DNA of 21,314 nt, taken from Folioceros fuciformis (lineage: Eukaryota > Anthocerotophyta > Anthocerotopsida > Anthocerotales). Shown here piece after piece: positions 9,706-19,699 of the stretch. Under the pieces are notes generated by a model, which was not told the origin of the DNA, made no database searches, and saw only the letters and a list, made by a program, of their open reading frames with translations. The translations under genes were made by a program, and so were the position numbers. The first letter of the stretch is position 1. Every line of letters begins with the position of its first letter. The DNA is taken from positions 1 to 21,314 of the forward strand of contig JBNGIO010003992.1 of NCBI GenBank assembly GCA_049999805.1, written 5' to 3'.

Positions 9706-10450
9706 AGGAGCCGCAACTTGAGTGAGCAGTAGGAATTGAAACAATGCTTCTTCATCACTAGAATGCTATGAACTCAAATGGCATCCTACAATTCTAAAGA
9801 CTTCCTCTAACTTAGCATCTCTAACATTTTCTATTGAGAGAGTAGGGTCCTCTCTTTGAAGTAGGCACTAGAATTTTGCGTCCTTTCCTCTCCCTTTCTT
9901 TCACGAAGTTGTGCAAGACACTTCCGCAACACAACGCTTTTCATAAACTAGAACATATGGATATGAATGTGGTTACCATTACTTTAGGTCACATCTAGTT
10001 ATGGAAGCCGATAGTAAGAGATAGTCAAACAAAAGGGTATGATTGTTCATTAAGGTTGCAACCTTAGGTGAATAGGTGTGTCATTTAGTTTTAGTTATAA
10101 ACAGTATAGGTGTTTTGAAAACTATCTTTAATTTAATTATATTATTCTTTAGATATAAATGTTTTTTTATTTTCTAATGATTAATTAATTTTCATAACAC
10201 CTAAATTTTAGATAGGATGAGAGCAGGTTATGCATATTGCATCTAGATAGATGTGCATTACTTTTGTGCACGAGAAGATACGCATAATTTGTTTTTGTGT
10301 TTCTTGGTTTTTATAAAAGTCAAGAGAATAAAAATGAAAATATATATATATATCTTGTGTTGTTTTAACAATTTTTTATCTTATGTAGAATCAAACAAGA
10401 GTTCAAGTGTATTTTAGTCCAAGTGCTTCCCTCGCAATTCAATTGACATA
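9706..10450. other. AT-rich spacer without a gene
   Basis: I see no reading frame or RNA gene. At about 10053-10068 there is a palindrome AAGGTTGCAACCTT followed by AGGTGA, which shares AACCTTAGGTGA with the arms of the hairpin at 1641-1718. A TA run lies at 10340-10353. Confidence 0.5.
10107..10203. mobile_element. Possible AT-rich MITE
   Basis: TAGGTGTTTTGAAAA at 10107-10121 pairs with its inverted counterpart at 10189-10203 (14 of 15 positions). They enclose about 67 bp of AT-rich DNA. Total length near 97 bp fits a small non-autonomous DNA element. No clear target-site duplication is visible, so this may be a chance match in AT-rich sequence. Confidence 0.35.
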
Positions 10451-10452
10451 TA

Positions 10453-11340
10453 TTGGGAAACATAGAAAACACAAAACATAGCCAAAGGAGTGAGGAGTCT
10501 TTGCTTACGCAAGAAAATCCAAGCCAACTAGCCAATGTTTTTTCAGGCTTGGACAATTATGATTCTTGGCAATTTGAGGCTGAGGGGAAGGAGTTGGTTC
10601 ATCTAAGCTTTGTCAGCACGAAGCGCTCGCACCACACGAAGCACAAACTCTCGATTCCATCTCTGAACGTTCAGCACTAATAGTAACAAGTGTACATGTG
10701 GATCCTAGTGAAATGGTCAGCTGTGATGTGTCTGCTCCAAGCGGTTATTCCCTGTTGACGAATTTGCCATTGGAGCGACATGTGGCTCAAAGTACCTTTG
10801 TTTCTCGGACATGTGAGTTGGAAGCTCAGACACCAGGGACTACCCATGAGGATGATTTAGGAAGCATACCTAGGAATGGTACCACACCCAGCAATGAGGC
10901 AGTTTTTTGATTTGTGGTATGTGAAGAATCTCTTCTAGCAGGCATGGAGCTCTTACGAGAATGAAGTTTCCAAGCTATAGGGGAACAAACAACTCCCTGG
11001 CAAGCTAGAAAGGTGGGGGGCGACGAGGTTCCTCACCTAGTGATGTGGCTGAAGATTGCTAAACAATTGACTCTAAGCAAAGAGCCATAGGCAGTAACCT
11101 CGACGAGCCTTACTTCGGTCCAAAAAGTTCGACATCACCCCGTATCCTTAGCTACCAAGCCCAAGGCAAGCTTCAAGTGAGAAACTCAGTTAGCTCACGC
11201 TCTCATACCAAACGAGAGTGTGCGGACTTAGCATTAGAGGGCGGTAAGTGCTAGATGCCCTGATTCCGGATGGAATGCAAGCGTGATGTGGAGCTCAAGA
11301 CCCCAAAACCCTAAGAACCCTTACTGAGTAGCCACACCCA
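10453..11340 (+). pseudogene. Degenerate coding remnant, family unknown
   Basis: Base composition rises here compared with the AT-rich spacer. One frame reads with protein-like composition from about 10600 (EALAPHEAQTLDSISERSAL), through 10698-10910, and on past several stops to about 11340. A second frame at 10453-10680 is open for 75 residues. No motif identifies a family. The interrupted frame suggests decayed coding sequence, perhaps the first open frame of a retroelement. It could also be one exon of a captured gene. Confidence 0.3.
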
Positions 11341-11780
11341 CTGTCGTTGTAGGCTTCCTCGGTCCATCCCTGTGAGCGAGCTGCTGCTTAAGGTGGCAGA
11401 AACTACTAGCACCACTGATGAGATACCTGGAGTGAAGGACAAGACTAACAATCTCCTCAAGATGAAGGATTGAATCCTTCAAAAATCAGCACAGGAATGG
11501 CTCCTCAACCAAGTCTAGAAACACCACTCTAGGCTCCTTCACAACACCAGAAATCCACACAAAGATGAGCAATCTCAGCTCATCTTATACTCTTATCCTG
11601 TCATCTATTCTAGGCTAGGTACCTAAGCCCTGATGGCATAATTAAAGCAAACCAAGAAGCGATCTGGTAAGTATCTCATCTAACTACAAAGCAATAAGCT
11701 ATTTTCTATCTTTAGATATTTAATTGTCACTCACAGCCGAGCTATCCTCCTCATCTATCTGGTGCACAGACAAACCCTAG
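11341..11780. other. No feature recognised
   Basis: Mixed sequence with many stops in all frames and no convincing repeat. It lies just beyond the 3' end of the minus-strand coiled-coil element copy. Confidence 0.4.
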
Positions 11781-13380
11781 CCTTTCATGGCTGCCCTCCA
11801 ACTAATCTCCTTGTTGTTGTCTCTTGGGGTTTTGCAAAGGTGAGGGGCTAATTTCTTCAGAAAAAAGGGCGCCTCACCCCCTTGGATACCATTGTAGGAG
11901 GCTTGGATTGGCCTGAATCACTTTGCAGAGGAAGGTCCTTCGCCCCTTGAGCCTCCAAGACAATCGGAAGCACTAGTTGGCTATCTTTCTTCAAGTCCTG
12001 ATCCTCTCCTACCAAACACGTAGGGTCACTATTGGTGCATGTAGGCTTGCTCTTTGTCTGCACAATTTTGCCCTCTTCTGCCTCTTGCACCTCTTCTCAC
12101 TCTTTTTTCTCCTCTACGATAGGTTGTCCTTCCTCCATCTGTCCCCCTCTATCATTCATAAGCTTACTCCCCTCTTTATCTGTAGGTGGTTCAACAACAA
12201 GTCCCTCCCACAGCTGCAAGCCTGCCAGATCATAAGATGTTTCTATGGCTTCTCTTCTTCTTCTTCTTGCTCAGGTACTTCCTCCCACTCAAAATCTTCA
12301 CCATCCATGTCAATGTCTTCTTTCCATTTTGACAAGGGAGGGATGGCTTTCTTTAGTTCAGCTTGGTCATCATCATGAGGCTCAATGGCCTTCCTCTTGG
12401 AAATCCTCAACTCTTCTGATTGGTTTTCAACACTTTGCTGTGTAGGTGAACCCTCTCTTCCTCTAAGGTCCTCTCCAACTCTTCCAAGTCCACGGGGTCC
12501 CTTGCCACTTCTCCTTTAAGTCTTGTCATTTTGTCCAACGTGGGTTGTCTTGATAGCTAGCATTGGCCATCTTATACAGGTAGTAGCCAATTTCCCAAAA
12601 CATCGAAGCCTAAGGACTCAACCTCTCCTGCACAAACCAAGAAATTAGTCCTCTTGCACTCCTTGGCCTTCGACATCTTCATTGCATATGTAAAGAGCTC
12701 GCCCCTCCAGCAACAAGACACCTTGCCTTTCAGTCAATCTCCAAAAGAATTAAGGTAAGCAAATAGTAGTCCTATGCTGAACAACCTACATAAGAGAAGA
12801 GTTCGTTGGTGATGGCACCCACCGCAAAAGGTACTGGCCACACATGCATACTCCCCAACGTTTTACTCCCGCTATGCATGCTCACACGTGTTCAAAATCT
12901 TCTATGATCTCCTTAAGTCCGTGATAACCTTTCGTTGTCTGACCTACCTGCCGCATAGGCTTATTATCCACGAATACTTCACAGATAGCTAATGCTTATT
13001 ATCCTGTTAGATCTAGGATTTTATTTTCCTACTAACACACAAGACTGACACACACACTACTCACAAAAAGACACTCTGAATAGGTAGTCGTAGGTCAACC
13101 TACCAAAATCAGACCAATTGTCTTAACAATTTCATTCCTTCATACATGAATACTAAAATAATCGATCAAAAACTGGTTAGACATTGACTCCTCAAACCTA
13201 TGAGACGTGTGGGTATGATTGACATGTAAGTTGACCACCAAAGAACACAAAACACAAAACAAGACTCAAATAGACAGAAAGGAGAAAAGAAGGAACAAAC
13301 CAAACCACTCTTTGGACAAAACACTCAAAACAACAAAATAGGAGCCCATCCCGTATCCCAAAATTTCGCATTCCACACAT
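11780..13380 (-). mobile_element. Coiled-coil element, internally deleted minus copy
   Basis: This is a minus-strand copy of the element at 14105-17275. Matching blocks, in order along the minus strand, are: a start near 13380 (GAAATTTTGGGATA beside GAGATTTTGGGATA); VGQTTKGYHGLKEIIEDF near 12930; GGGGAGTATGCA with GTGGCCAGTA near 12850; TCGAAGGCCAAGGAGTG near 12670; TATAAGATGGCC at 12574-12563; LEEERVHLHSK near 12440; then a glutamate-rich acidic tail. The frame ends in KRQQQGD and TAG at 11804-11802, as in the plus copy (KRQQRGD, TAG). About 1.64 kb of the plus copy, between roughly 14890 and 16535, is missing. Frameshifts and stops show it is not functional. Confidence 0.8.
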
Positions 13381-13439
13381 GACCAAAGGGAAAAGACACT
13401 TACCCTTAGAGACAATCAACAAAAAGCCTCTATGCCAAG

Positions 13440-14110
13440 ACCAAGCTACAGTAGTGGCTGTGAGGAGAGCCTTAAAGAAGGTGGTGCAACAAATTTCCTT
13501 TGTGGTCACCTCTCCAGAAGGGAGAAAGCTTAAAGGGGTTGCTTCGATAGGCGTTCGTTGTGTCCAGGTTGCGATAAGACGTGTGATGAAACCCAAGACG
13601 CTAGAAATGGACAACATGCACTAACTCCTTACAAACTGGGGCCTTGGAGGTAGGCAGCATGCGCAAATTGATCAGTGAAGAATGCCCAAGCATTGCCACA
13701 AGGTCTAATGTGCTTTCCAGCCAGTTGAGGAGGTATTCTCCACACCCTATGCTGATGAAGAAAGTGAAACAGATTGGAATGAAGTAATGGTGGATCTCCA
13801 CAATGACGAGGATTTGGAGGATTTTGCATTAAGGGTCGGCCTCACTCACTCGTAGTTCAGCGAGACTATGCCAAAAGGTAGTTGAGCGTCAGATAGTTAA
13901 TAGCTCATGCTCCTCCATAGGACTACCTAGTCCTCGTTCTTCTAAGTCATACAACTAGAAATCATGCTAGAAGATCTAGATAGATGGGTCTAGACTACAC
14001 TCAAACACTTTGAGAGGGGTAACCACCTATGTCTCATCTCCTAGAATGTTCAAGGGCTGGGAGGCTGGTCTAAGGCAGCGTCCAAGTGCAGAAGACTAAA
14101 GCATCTTGTG
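13440..14110 (+). pseudogene. LINE fragment: ORF1 end and endonuclease start
   Basis: In the plus strand a frame near 13990-14110 reads LIS*NVQGLGGWSKAASK, then KCRRLKHLVE. This matches the opening of plant LINE endonuclease domains (consensus ISWNVRGLG). The stop at 14042-14044 is TAG where Trp (TGG) is expected. Upstream, VEEVFSTPYADEESETDW and an acidic stretch (13720-13850) may be the end of ORF1. A basic frame at 13379-13624 may belong to it too, though its left end overlaps the coiled-coil copy. The LINE frame stops matching where the long coiled-coil copy begins. Confidence 0.6.
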
Positions 14111-15277
14111 GAACGTGAGATTTTGGGATATGGAACGGGCTCCTATCCTACCGTGTTGAGTGTTTTGCCCAAAGTTTGGTTTGATTTGTGTCTTCTTTTC
14201 TTGTTTGTGTCTATTTGACTCTCGTTTGGTGTTCCTTGGTCTTTGGTAGTTAACTTACGCGTCAAACATACCTGCACCTTTGGTAGGTCTGAGAAGTTTA
14301 GTAGAAGATTAGTAGGTTGACTTACGGCCATTCAAGGTGAGTTTGGAAGTTTGTCAATAGGAGAATAAACTCCTAAGTCTAAATAGGGTAATAAGGGTTA
14401 GCCATTAGTTAGTGTTAATTAAGTATCCATGAATAACAAGCTTGTACGGCCGGTAGGTCAAACAACGGGAGGACGTCTTGTACTTAGGGAGATCATAGCA
14501 AATTTGGGACGTGTGAGAATGCATAGCAAGAGTAAAACGGTGGGGAGTATGCACATGTGGCCAGTATCTTCCATGGCGGCCACCATCACCAAACTGACCT
14601 GCCTCTTATGCCCACTCTTCAACTCCCTACGACAAATCGCCTACCCAAGCTCTTGTGAAGAATCAGAAGGAAGGGACAAGACTGACTGGAGGATGAAGTG
14701 TTTTTTGCTATAGGAGCGTACGCCTTAAATAGGCAGAAACGCAAGTCGAAGGCCAAGGAGTGTTGAACGTTTCTCAGTGTGTGTAGGAGTCCTTGGCCCT
14801 CAGTGTTTTCAGAATCAGTAGTTGCCTATATAAGATGGCTAGGACGACCAAGACCACTCATGTTGGGCAAAATGACAGAAATCGAAGGAGGGGAGGAGAA
14901 GGAAGCGGCTCCGCGATCCCTATCCCGACTTTGACTTGTTTTGGAGGACAACCGAACCCTCACGACCACTTGGAGTTTCGACCTTGGGCTAGTGAAGGCA
15001 ACATCCAGTTGTAGTGGATTTATGGGCGTCATTGGGCCTTTTCTTACCAAGGTCTAGTGGCGGAGTGTTACAAGAACTTGCAGCAAACGATTGAGCAGCT
15101 GGCAGCCCTGCCTGAACGGAATGCTAGGACAAACCCTCAGTGTTGGACAATCAACAGTATTTGCCAAATCTACAGTAGGCATGAGTCAGAGAGTGATGGT
15201 ATTAGCTTGCCAGACAAAATCACATATGGCAGAAGGTGTTCGACACCTTCCTTACCAGATGGAGTAGTGGACATGTT

Positions 15278-15350
15278 GGTTGGAGGATTACAGGCCAAGA
15301 CCAAGAATGGTTGGAGGATTACAAGCCAAGACCAAGAATGGTTGGAGGAC
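15278..15350. repeat. 31-bp tandem repeat inside the element
   Basis: GGTTGGAGGATTACAGGCCA and its next 11 bases at 15278-15308 are repeated at 15309-15339 with one change, then followed by a partial third unit (GGTTGGAGGAC). Because 31 is not a multiple of three, the duplication shifts the reading frame. Confidence 0.9.
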
Positions 15351-15378
15351 AGACCAGATCAAGGACCACAAGTAGAAA

Positions 15379-16107
15379 TTGATTACCAAAATTGTCTTAG
15401 GTCTTGTCAATTGTCATCGTACTTCTTATTTCAGCAATAGTTTTTTGCATTTTCTGTGGAGAGTGACTCAAGGGGAGAAACCAGATTGGGGACTAATCAT
15501 GTATGAAGCCTACACCTACCATAGGGAGAAGCTGCTACGACCCAATTCTGCAGATGAAGGAGGAGGAGCTCGACCCTGCTATTTGAACCCTTATCTGGTG
15601 CATCTCTGGCCTACTGAAGGGTTGTTGATAGATGATGAATCTGCAGATGCAAAGAGACCCTTTGCAGTCATTACCCTGAGAGATGTGGAGCCTACGAGTC
15701 AAGAGGGACAAGGAACCCACCCTACTATGCTAGTGCCAGACTCAACCTACGACATGGGTAGGGAAGAAGAAGGAGGAGCAGTGCATCTCATGAGCAGAAG
15801 GAGGGAGAAGTCCCCAATGTCAGGAAGGGAGCGAGTCATGGAGATTCTTCATGTCACACTAGCAAGTAAGGAAGCAATCCCTCCGGAAGAGAGTCCAACA
15901 GAGATGGAGCCACCTACCCAAGATAACCCAACCCTTGAAGAGTGTCTACCACAAGAGGAGGAGGACAAGGAGCAAGAGAAGAGAGATCTCTTATATGAGA
16001 TGCTAGAGTCCTGTGTGAAAATCATTAAGATTGATTGGCAAGGAGACCTGCTAATTCAGTTGCTTGCCCAAATCACTAAGTTGAAGCACTCACTAGACAC
16101 TACTTAA
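15379..16107 (+). pseudogene. Longest surviving frame of the coiled-coil element, 242 codons
   Basis: The N-terminal half is a compact domain with FLWRVTQGEKPDWGLIMYEA and ARPCYLNPYLVHLWPTEGLL. The C-terminal half is acidic and Gln/Glu-rich (PTEMEPPTQDNPTLEECLPQ) and leads into a coiled coil. The frame ends at TAA (16105-16107) but continues in protein-like sense as SELLEARQQVVGLEEKR, so the stop looks like a mutation of CAA. The domain loosely recalls the helical domain of proteins filed as putative plant transposon proteins. That resemblance is weak and from memory. It lies wholly in the block missing from the minus copy. Confidence 0.5.
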
Positions 16108-16474
16108 TCTGAATTATTGGAAGCGCGTCAGCAAGTTGTGGGTTTGGAAGAGAAGAGACAGCAAGATGAGGCTACATTGAGAGAGGGTGTCACAACTACA
16201 AAATCTGGAGGCTCAGCTAGAAGAGCGCAAGAATGAAGTAAAGAACAAGGACGCATAAATTCAACGACTGACTGAAGAACAGTCTTGCCTACAGCAGGAG
16301 AGGAAGAAGGATCAGTTGTGATTTGAGAAGTTGAAGCAGTAGAAGGGGAACTTGGAACTTCAACATGCCTCCCAGATTCACAGGATGTTGGTTATCAGGA
16401 ACCGTAGATTTCGAGTGGACTACACCATCTAGTTTGGTTTGCTAACCCAACTTCATCTCTTATAGGAAGAGAAT

Positions 16475-16777
16475 GTGGCTCTACAGTTCAAAGTAGGAAG
16501 ACTAACCTTTGAGAGAGATGCCTACCTGCAATGTGTGCAAGCTGACCCTCTGGATTTGGAAGGACTTGAACTGACTTTGGAGGAGGAAAGGGTTCACCTA
16601 CATAGCAAGATTTTGAAGACCAACCAAGAGCTGCTGAAGATTGCTAAGAGGAAGGCTATTGAGCCTCATGAAGACGACCGAGCTGAGCTGAAGAAGTCCA
16701 TACTTCCCATGACAGGATGGACTGAAGATAGTGACATGGATAGAGAAGATTCTAAGTGGGATGAGGTACTTGAGTAG
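16475..16777 (+). pseudogene. Coiled-coil frame shared by all three copies
   Basis: A 100-codon open stretch runs from GTG 16475 to TAG 16775-16777. It carries VQADPLDLEGLELTLEEERV and ILKTNQELLKIAKRKAIEPH. At the terminal TAG the minus copy has CAA (12269-12267) followed by more Glu codons, and here too the frame goes on as KEEEWAREATET. The true frame therefore ran through. Upstream it is preceded in frame by TAG at 16463-16465 in LL*EEN, again where Gln fits. Confidence 0.65.
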
Positions 16778-17299
16778 AAGGAAGAAGAATGGGCGAGAGA
16801 AGCCACTGAAACACTGACTATTATAGCGGACCTACCACCATAAGGGGGACTTGTTGTCGAACCACCTACAAAGATAGAAGAGAGTAAACCTACGAACAGT
16901 GGAGGGGGACAATTGGAGGAAGGAGAACCTACTGTGGAGGAGGGAAGAGAGCGAGAAGAGGTGCAAGAGGCAACAAAGGACAAAACTATGCAGGCAGAAA
17001 GAAGCCTACATGCGCCGATGGGGACCCTACGCATTTGGGAGGAAAAGATCAGGACCTGAAGAAAGACAGCCAACTAGTGCTGCCAACTATCTAAGAGTCT
17101 CAAGTAGCAGAGAATCTTTCTTTGCAGAGTGATCCAGCCTCACTTCAACCTTCTATAGTGGTATCCAAGGGAGCGAAGCGCCCTTTTGTTGAAGATATTA
17201 ATACTTCACCCTTGTAGGATTCCAAGAGGCAGCAACGAGGAGATTAGGTGGAGAGTTGCAATGAGAGGACAAGAGCTGATTGCGGGGTGGCTAGGGGAG

Positions 17300-18134
17300 C
17301 AAAATCAAGAAAGACATCATGAGCTCCCTCTTACATCGAAGCTAGCTAGGTTATAGCGACAAGGTGAATCTAGGGAGTTGGATGCGGTGGAAGAGAGGCA
17401 ACCGTCTAAAACTCGATGCTTGATTGCCAAAATTAAAGAAGACATTCTGCTAGAGGTTGGTTTATACAAGTGAAGGTCAAATGGGTGAATGAGGGAGACT
17501 ACCCTTCTAAGTTTTTCTTTAATAGGCTCACAACCAACCAGCATAGATACATGATTTTGGCAATGGATGAAGATGGGGAAATTGGCAAGTACATGTGTCT
17601 TCAATTTATACGAAAAGCAATAGGTCTTCGGCTATTGGAGCTAAACTTGGTTGCCAAGAATCATGGTGATCAACCATATTCTAACTACCTCCCTTTGGTA
17701 TTATTTATTCATGTGGGCTGTGTCAAAGCAAGATCTGAAATGGTTGTCATGATTGCAACATATATGACTTCTAGAACCTTGGTATAGCAAGTCTGGGAAC
17801 AGGTTTTTATCACAACAAAAGAGTTGAGGGTAGCATCCCCTCATAGAATCAAGAGGAAAGACTAGAGGATGGTCAGTTTCCTTGTGAATGGAAAAGAAAC
17901 CCATTAGAATCACGTATGCCCGTAGAGGGGGCAGCACAATGGTGAGGGTTAACACGTCCTCGTTCACATACGCATAAAGCGTTGACTATTCTCCTATTAG
18001 CCGGTGATTGATAGATAGGTGGTTGTTAGTTTTGGAAATTCATGGGTGGCAAGATGTCCTCAATGTCTTGTCTTCTATTTGTAATTTGGTGTTAGCCTAA
18101 GGTTGTGTTAATATGATTTTTCCCACAAAAAAAA
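17300..18134 (+). pseudogene. LINE fragment: pre-reverse-transcriptase region and 3' tail
   Basis: The frame at 17470-17600 reads VKWVNEGDYPSKFFFNRL, which matches the W-x-x-EGD-x-N-[ST]-KFF motif just before the reverse transcriptase of plant LINEs. Upstream, RQGESRELDAVEERQPSKTR and IAKIKEDILLEVG look like the helical segment preceding it, in another frame, so a frameshift lies near 17465. No reverse transcriptase catalytic motif (YxDD) survives. At 18060-18134 the sequence ends TTTTTCCCAC plus eight A, which could be the element's 3' end with a short poly-A tail. Orientation agrees with the LINE endonuclease start at 14020. Confidence 0.6.
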
Positions 18135-18390
18135 GGCCAAATGAAATGGCTATCAAGACTGACGAATAGTGGCAACCCTGCCTTGCTAAGCTAATACAAA
18201 CCATGTAGAATAGAGACAAATTTTTTATAAGACCTACCCTAGCACATAATTTGTACAATATAGTGCAATGTTGGCCATTTAGAAACCCTAACCTTCATTG
18301 TCATATTGATGAGTTGCTGGAATCATTGACTACCTATACCCAAACAAGCACCCACAACTCTCCTTTATATCCCTCCTAGAAATCCTCATT
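18135..18390. other. No feature recognised
   Basis: AT-rich sequence with frequent stops in all frames, between the possible LINE tail and the next broken frame. Confidence 0.4.
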
Positions 18391-18945
18391 ATTTTCTAAA
18401 AATTAGGGTCACACATGCATTTGATGGCAACGGAAACATGAAAGGATTTGATAACATTGCACAAGTAACACCAATAGAAAGTGGCTTTCATTTACTTTGG
18501 AAAAACAAGATGGAAAAACACATCTACCTCCAAAGAGGGGATAAATCAGATTGGGACACTAGAAGCTACCCCCTAAAGCCTAATGACTACCAATACCACC
18601 TAAAATATCATGGTTTGGAAGGAGAAAGGGTTTACCTACCACTGGATTTGCTGATGCAGCCTCTCTTGCTAATGTCATTTTCATGTATATGGCATTAGCG
18701 AACACTTTTTGTAGAGCAATGAAAACCCTTTGCCGAAAGAACGCAACAATACACGAAAAAGGAAGACCAAGCATTTTTCTTGTTATGAACCATATTGGCC
18801 CAAGACTTCAAAACTTGGAAAATGCTTTGCACATGGCCGTGGGTCTTAATGGTAAGGGGGATAAAGTGTGTAAGCTTGTAGAGGAGTATACTTCTGAATA
18901 TTGGTCAATGCACTCTCCTTTGCCGCCCAACCCAAGGTGAAACCT
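18390..18945 (+). pseudogene. Broken reading frame, family unknown
   Basis: Two overlapping plus-strand frames look like one protein interrupted near 18620. The first, open from about 18390, includes QVTPIESGFHLLWKNKMEKH and DYQYHLKYHGLEGERVYLPL. The second resumes as PTTGFADAASLANVIFMYMA and runs through KGRPSIFLVMNHIGPRLQNL and VCKLVEEYTSEYW to TGA at 18938-18940. Together they cover about 180 codons with normal amino-acid composition. I do not recognise the family, and a retroelement or captured host exon are both possible. The second half is the better preserved. Confidence 0.4.
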
Positions 18946-19280
18946 CATCGTAGTAGAGAATGTGTTTGGAGCGATTCAAAAAGCTTAGATGCTACTCAAG
19001 CCAAGAGCCAAGAATGTGCGCCCTTTCCTAAGCGCAAACGGAGCTGCACCCGAACAAGCCTAGGGATAGAAGAATCTCGAAGAAGACTAAGCCTAGTTGT
19101 ATTCTTTCTTGAGAAGAGAAGCTTGTTGTCGTGCTTTAACAGATCCAAAAGCCTTCAACATCGAATCTCTTCAATACCTAAGACTATATGAACTTAATAT
19201 GTGTACATATACTTACTTATATTCATATGTGTATCGGGTGGCTAGCCCCGATATTGATATAAGCGTATATTTTTGCAATA
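18946..19280. other. No gene recognised
   Basis: Two overlapping short frames (within 18901-19423) have no recognisable motif. A stretch rich in TATATTCATATGTGTAT-like sequence lies at 19198-19240. Confidence 0.35.
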
Positions 19281-19494
19281 GTGCACACACAATTCCTCCC
19301 CTTGGGTGCTTCCTCCCTATCATGCACACCAAGGCTACTAGTCATCTTTCCACTCTTTGGTGGCTCACTTCACTCGAGATTGGTGAAGGGAATGGCTTGC
19401 CTATACCCTCTCTCTCAATATGAGTGGGTGATCACAACTCATAACACACAATGCCTCCCCTTGGGTCCTTCCTCCTCATTGTACACACCAAGTG
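19281..19494. repeat. Pair of spaced 54-bp direct repeats
   Basis: The segment 19281-19334 (CACACAATTCCTCCCCTTGG, then TTCCTCC and ACACCAAG) recurs at 19441-19494 with several substitutions. The period is 160 bp. The 106 bp between them include a sentence-like GGTGGCTCACTTCACTCGAG with no copy elsewhere that I see. It may be the remnant of a satellite with a unit near 160 bp, a common plant satellite length. Confidence 0.7.
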
Positions 19495-19699
19495 TAAGCA
19501 CGACTTTGAACAACAAGATGTAGAGAGAATGGGACAGTAAATTATGGAAGTTCAAACGGGACACAAGAGTCGTGAGGACTAGAAGCAAGGGCAAGGTGGA
19601 AAGCAAGGATGGTGGTAGGGATAGGTAGCGGAGGACGTGACGAACAATGGTGAGAAATAGGGCAGAGCGTGGTGGAAGATTGGAGTCTGAACGGAAGTT

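Larger units (their letters stand above)
14105..17275 (+). mobile_element. Coiled-coil element, long plus copy
   Basis: This is the fullest copy. From 5' to 3' it holds a region shared with the minus copy (VGQTTGGRLVLREII, 14450-14510; MHMWPV near 14555), an ATG at 14835 (MARTTKTTHVGQNDRN), a 1.64-kb block absent from the minus copy, and the shared 3' part. That part includes ALQFKVGRLTFERDAY, LEEERVHLHSK, an acidic Glu-rich tail and KRPFVEDI, and terminates in KRQQRGD and TAG at 17245-17247. Heptad-like Leu spacing indicates a long coiled coil. I see no reverse transcriptase, integrase or transposase motif, so this may be a gag-like or ORF1-like product, or a non-autonomous element. Many frames are broken by TAG, TAA or TGA. 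Confidence 0.7.

Noticed and set aside
13198-13617. A 139-codon hydrophobic minus-strand ORF resembling a membrane protein
   Set aside because: Its 3' half matches the start of the coiled-coil element copy, which is non-coding-like there, and the hydrophobicity comes from T-rich sequence.
15379-16107. A functional host gene
   Set aside because: It is flanked by element sequence, its TAA interrupts a coiled coil that continues in the same frame, and neighbouring parts are repeated elsewhere in the window in decayed form.
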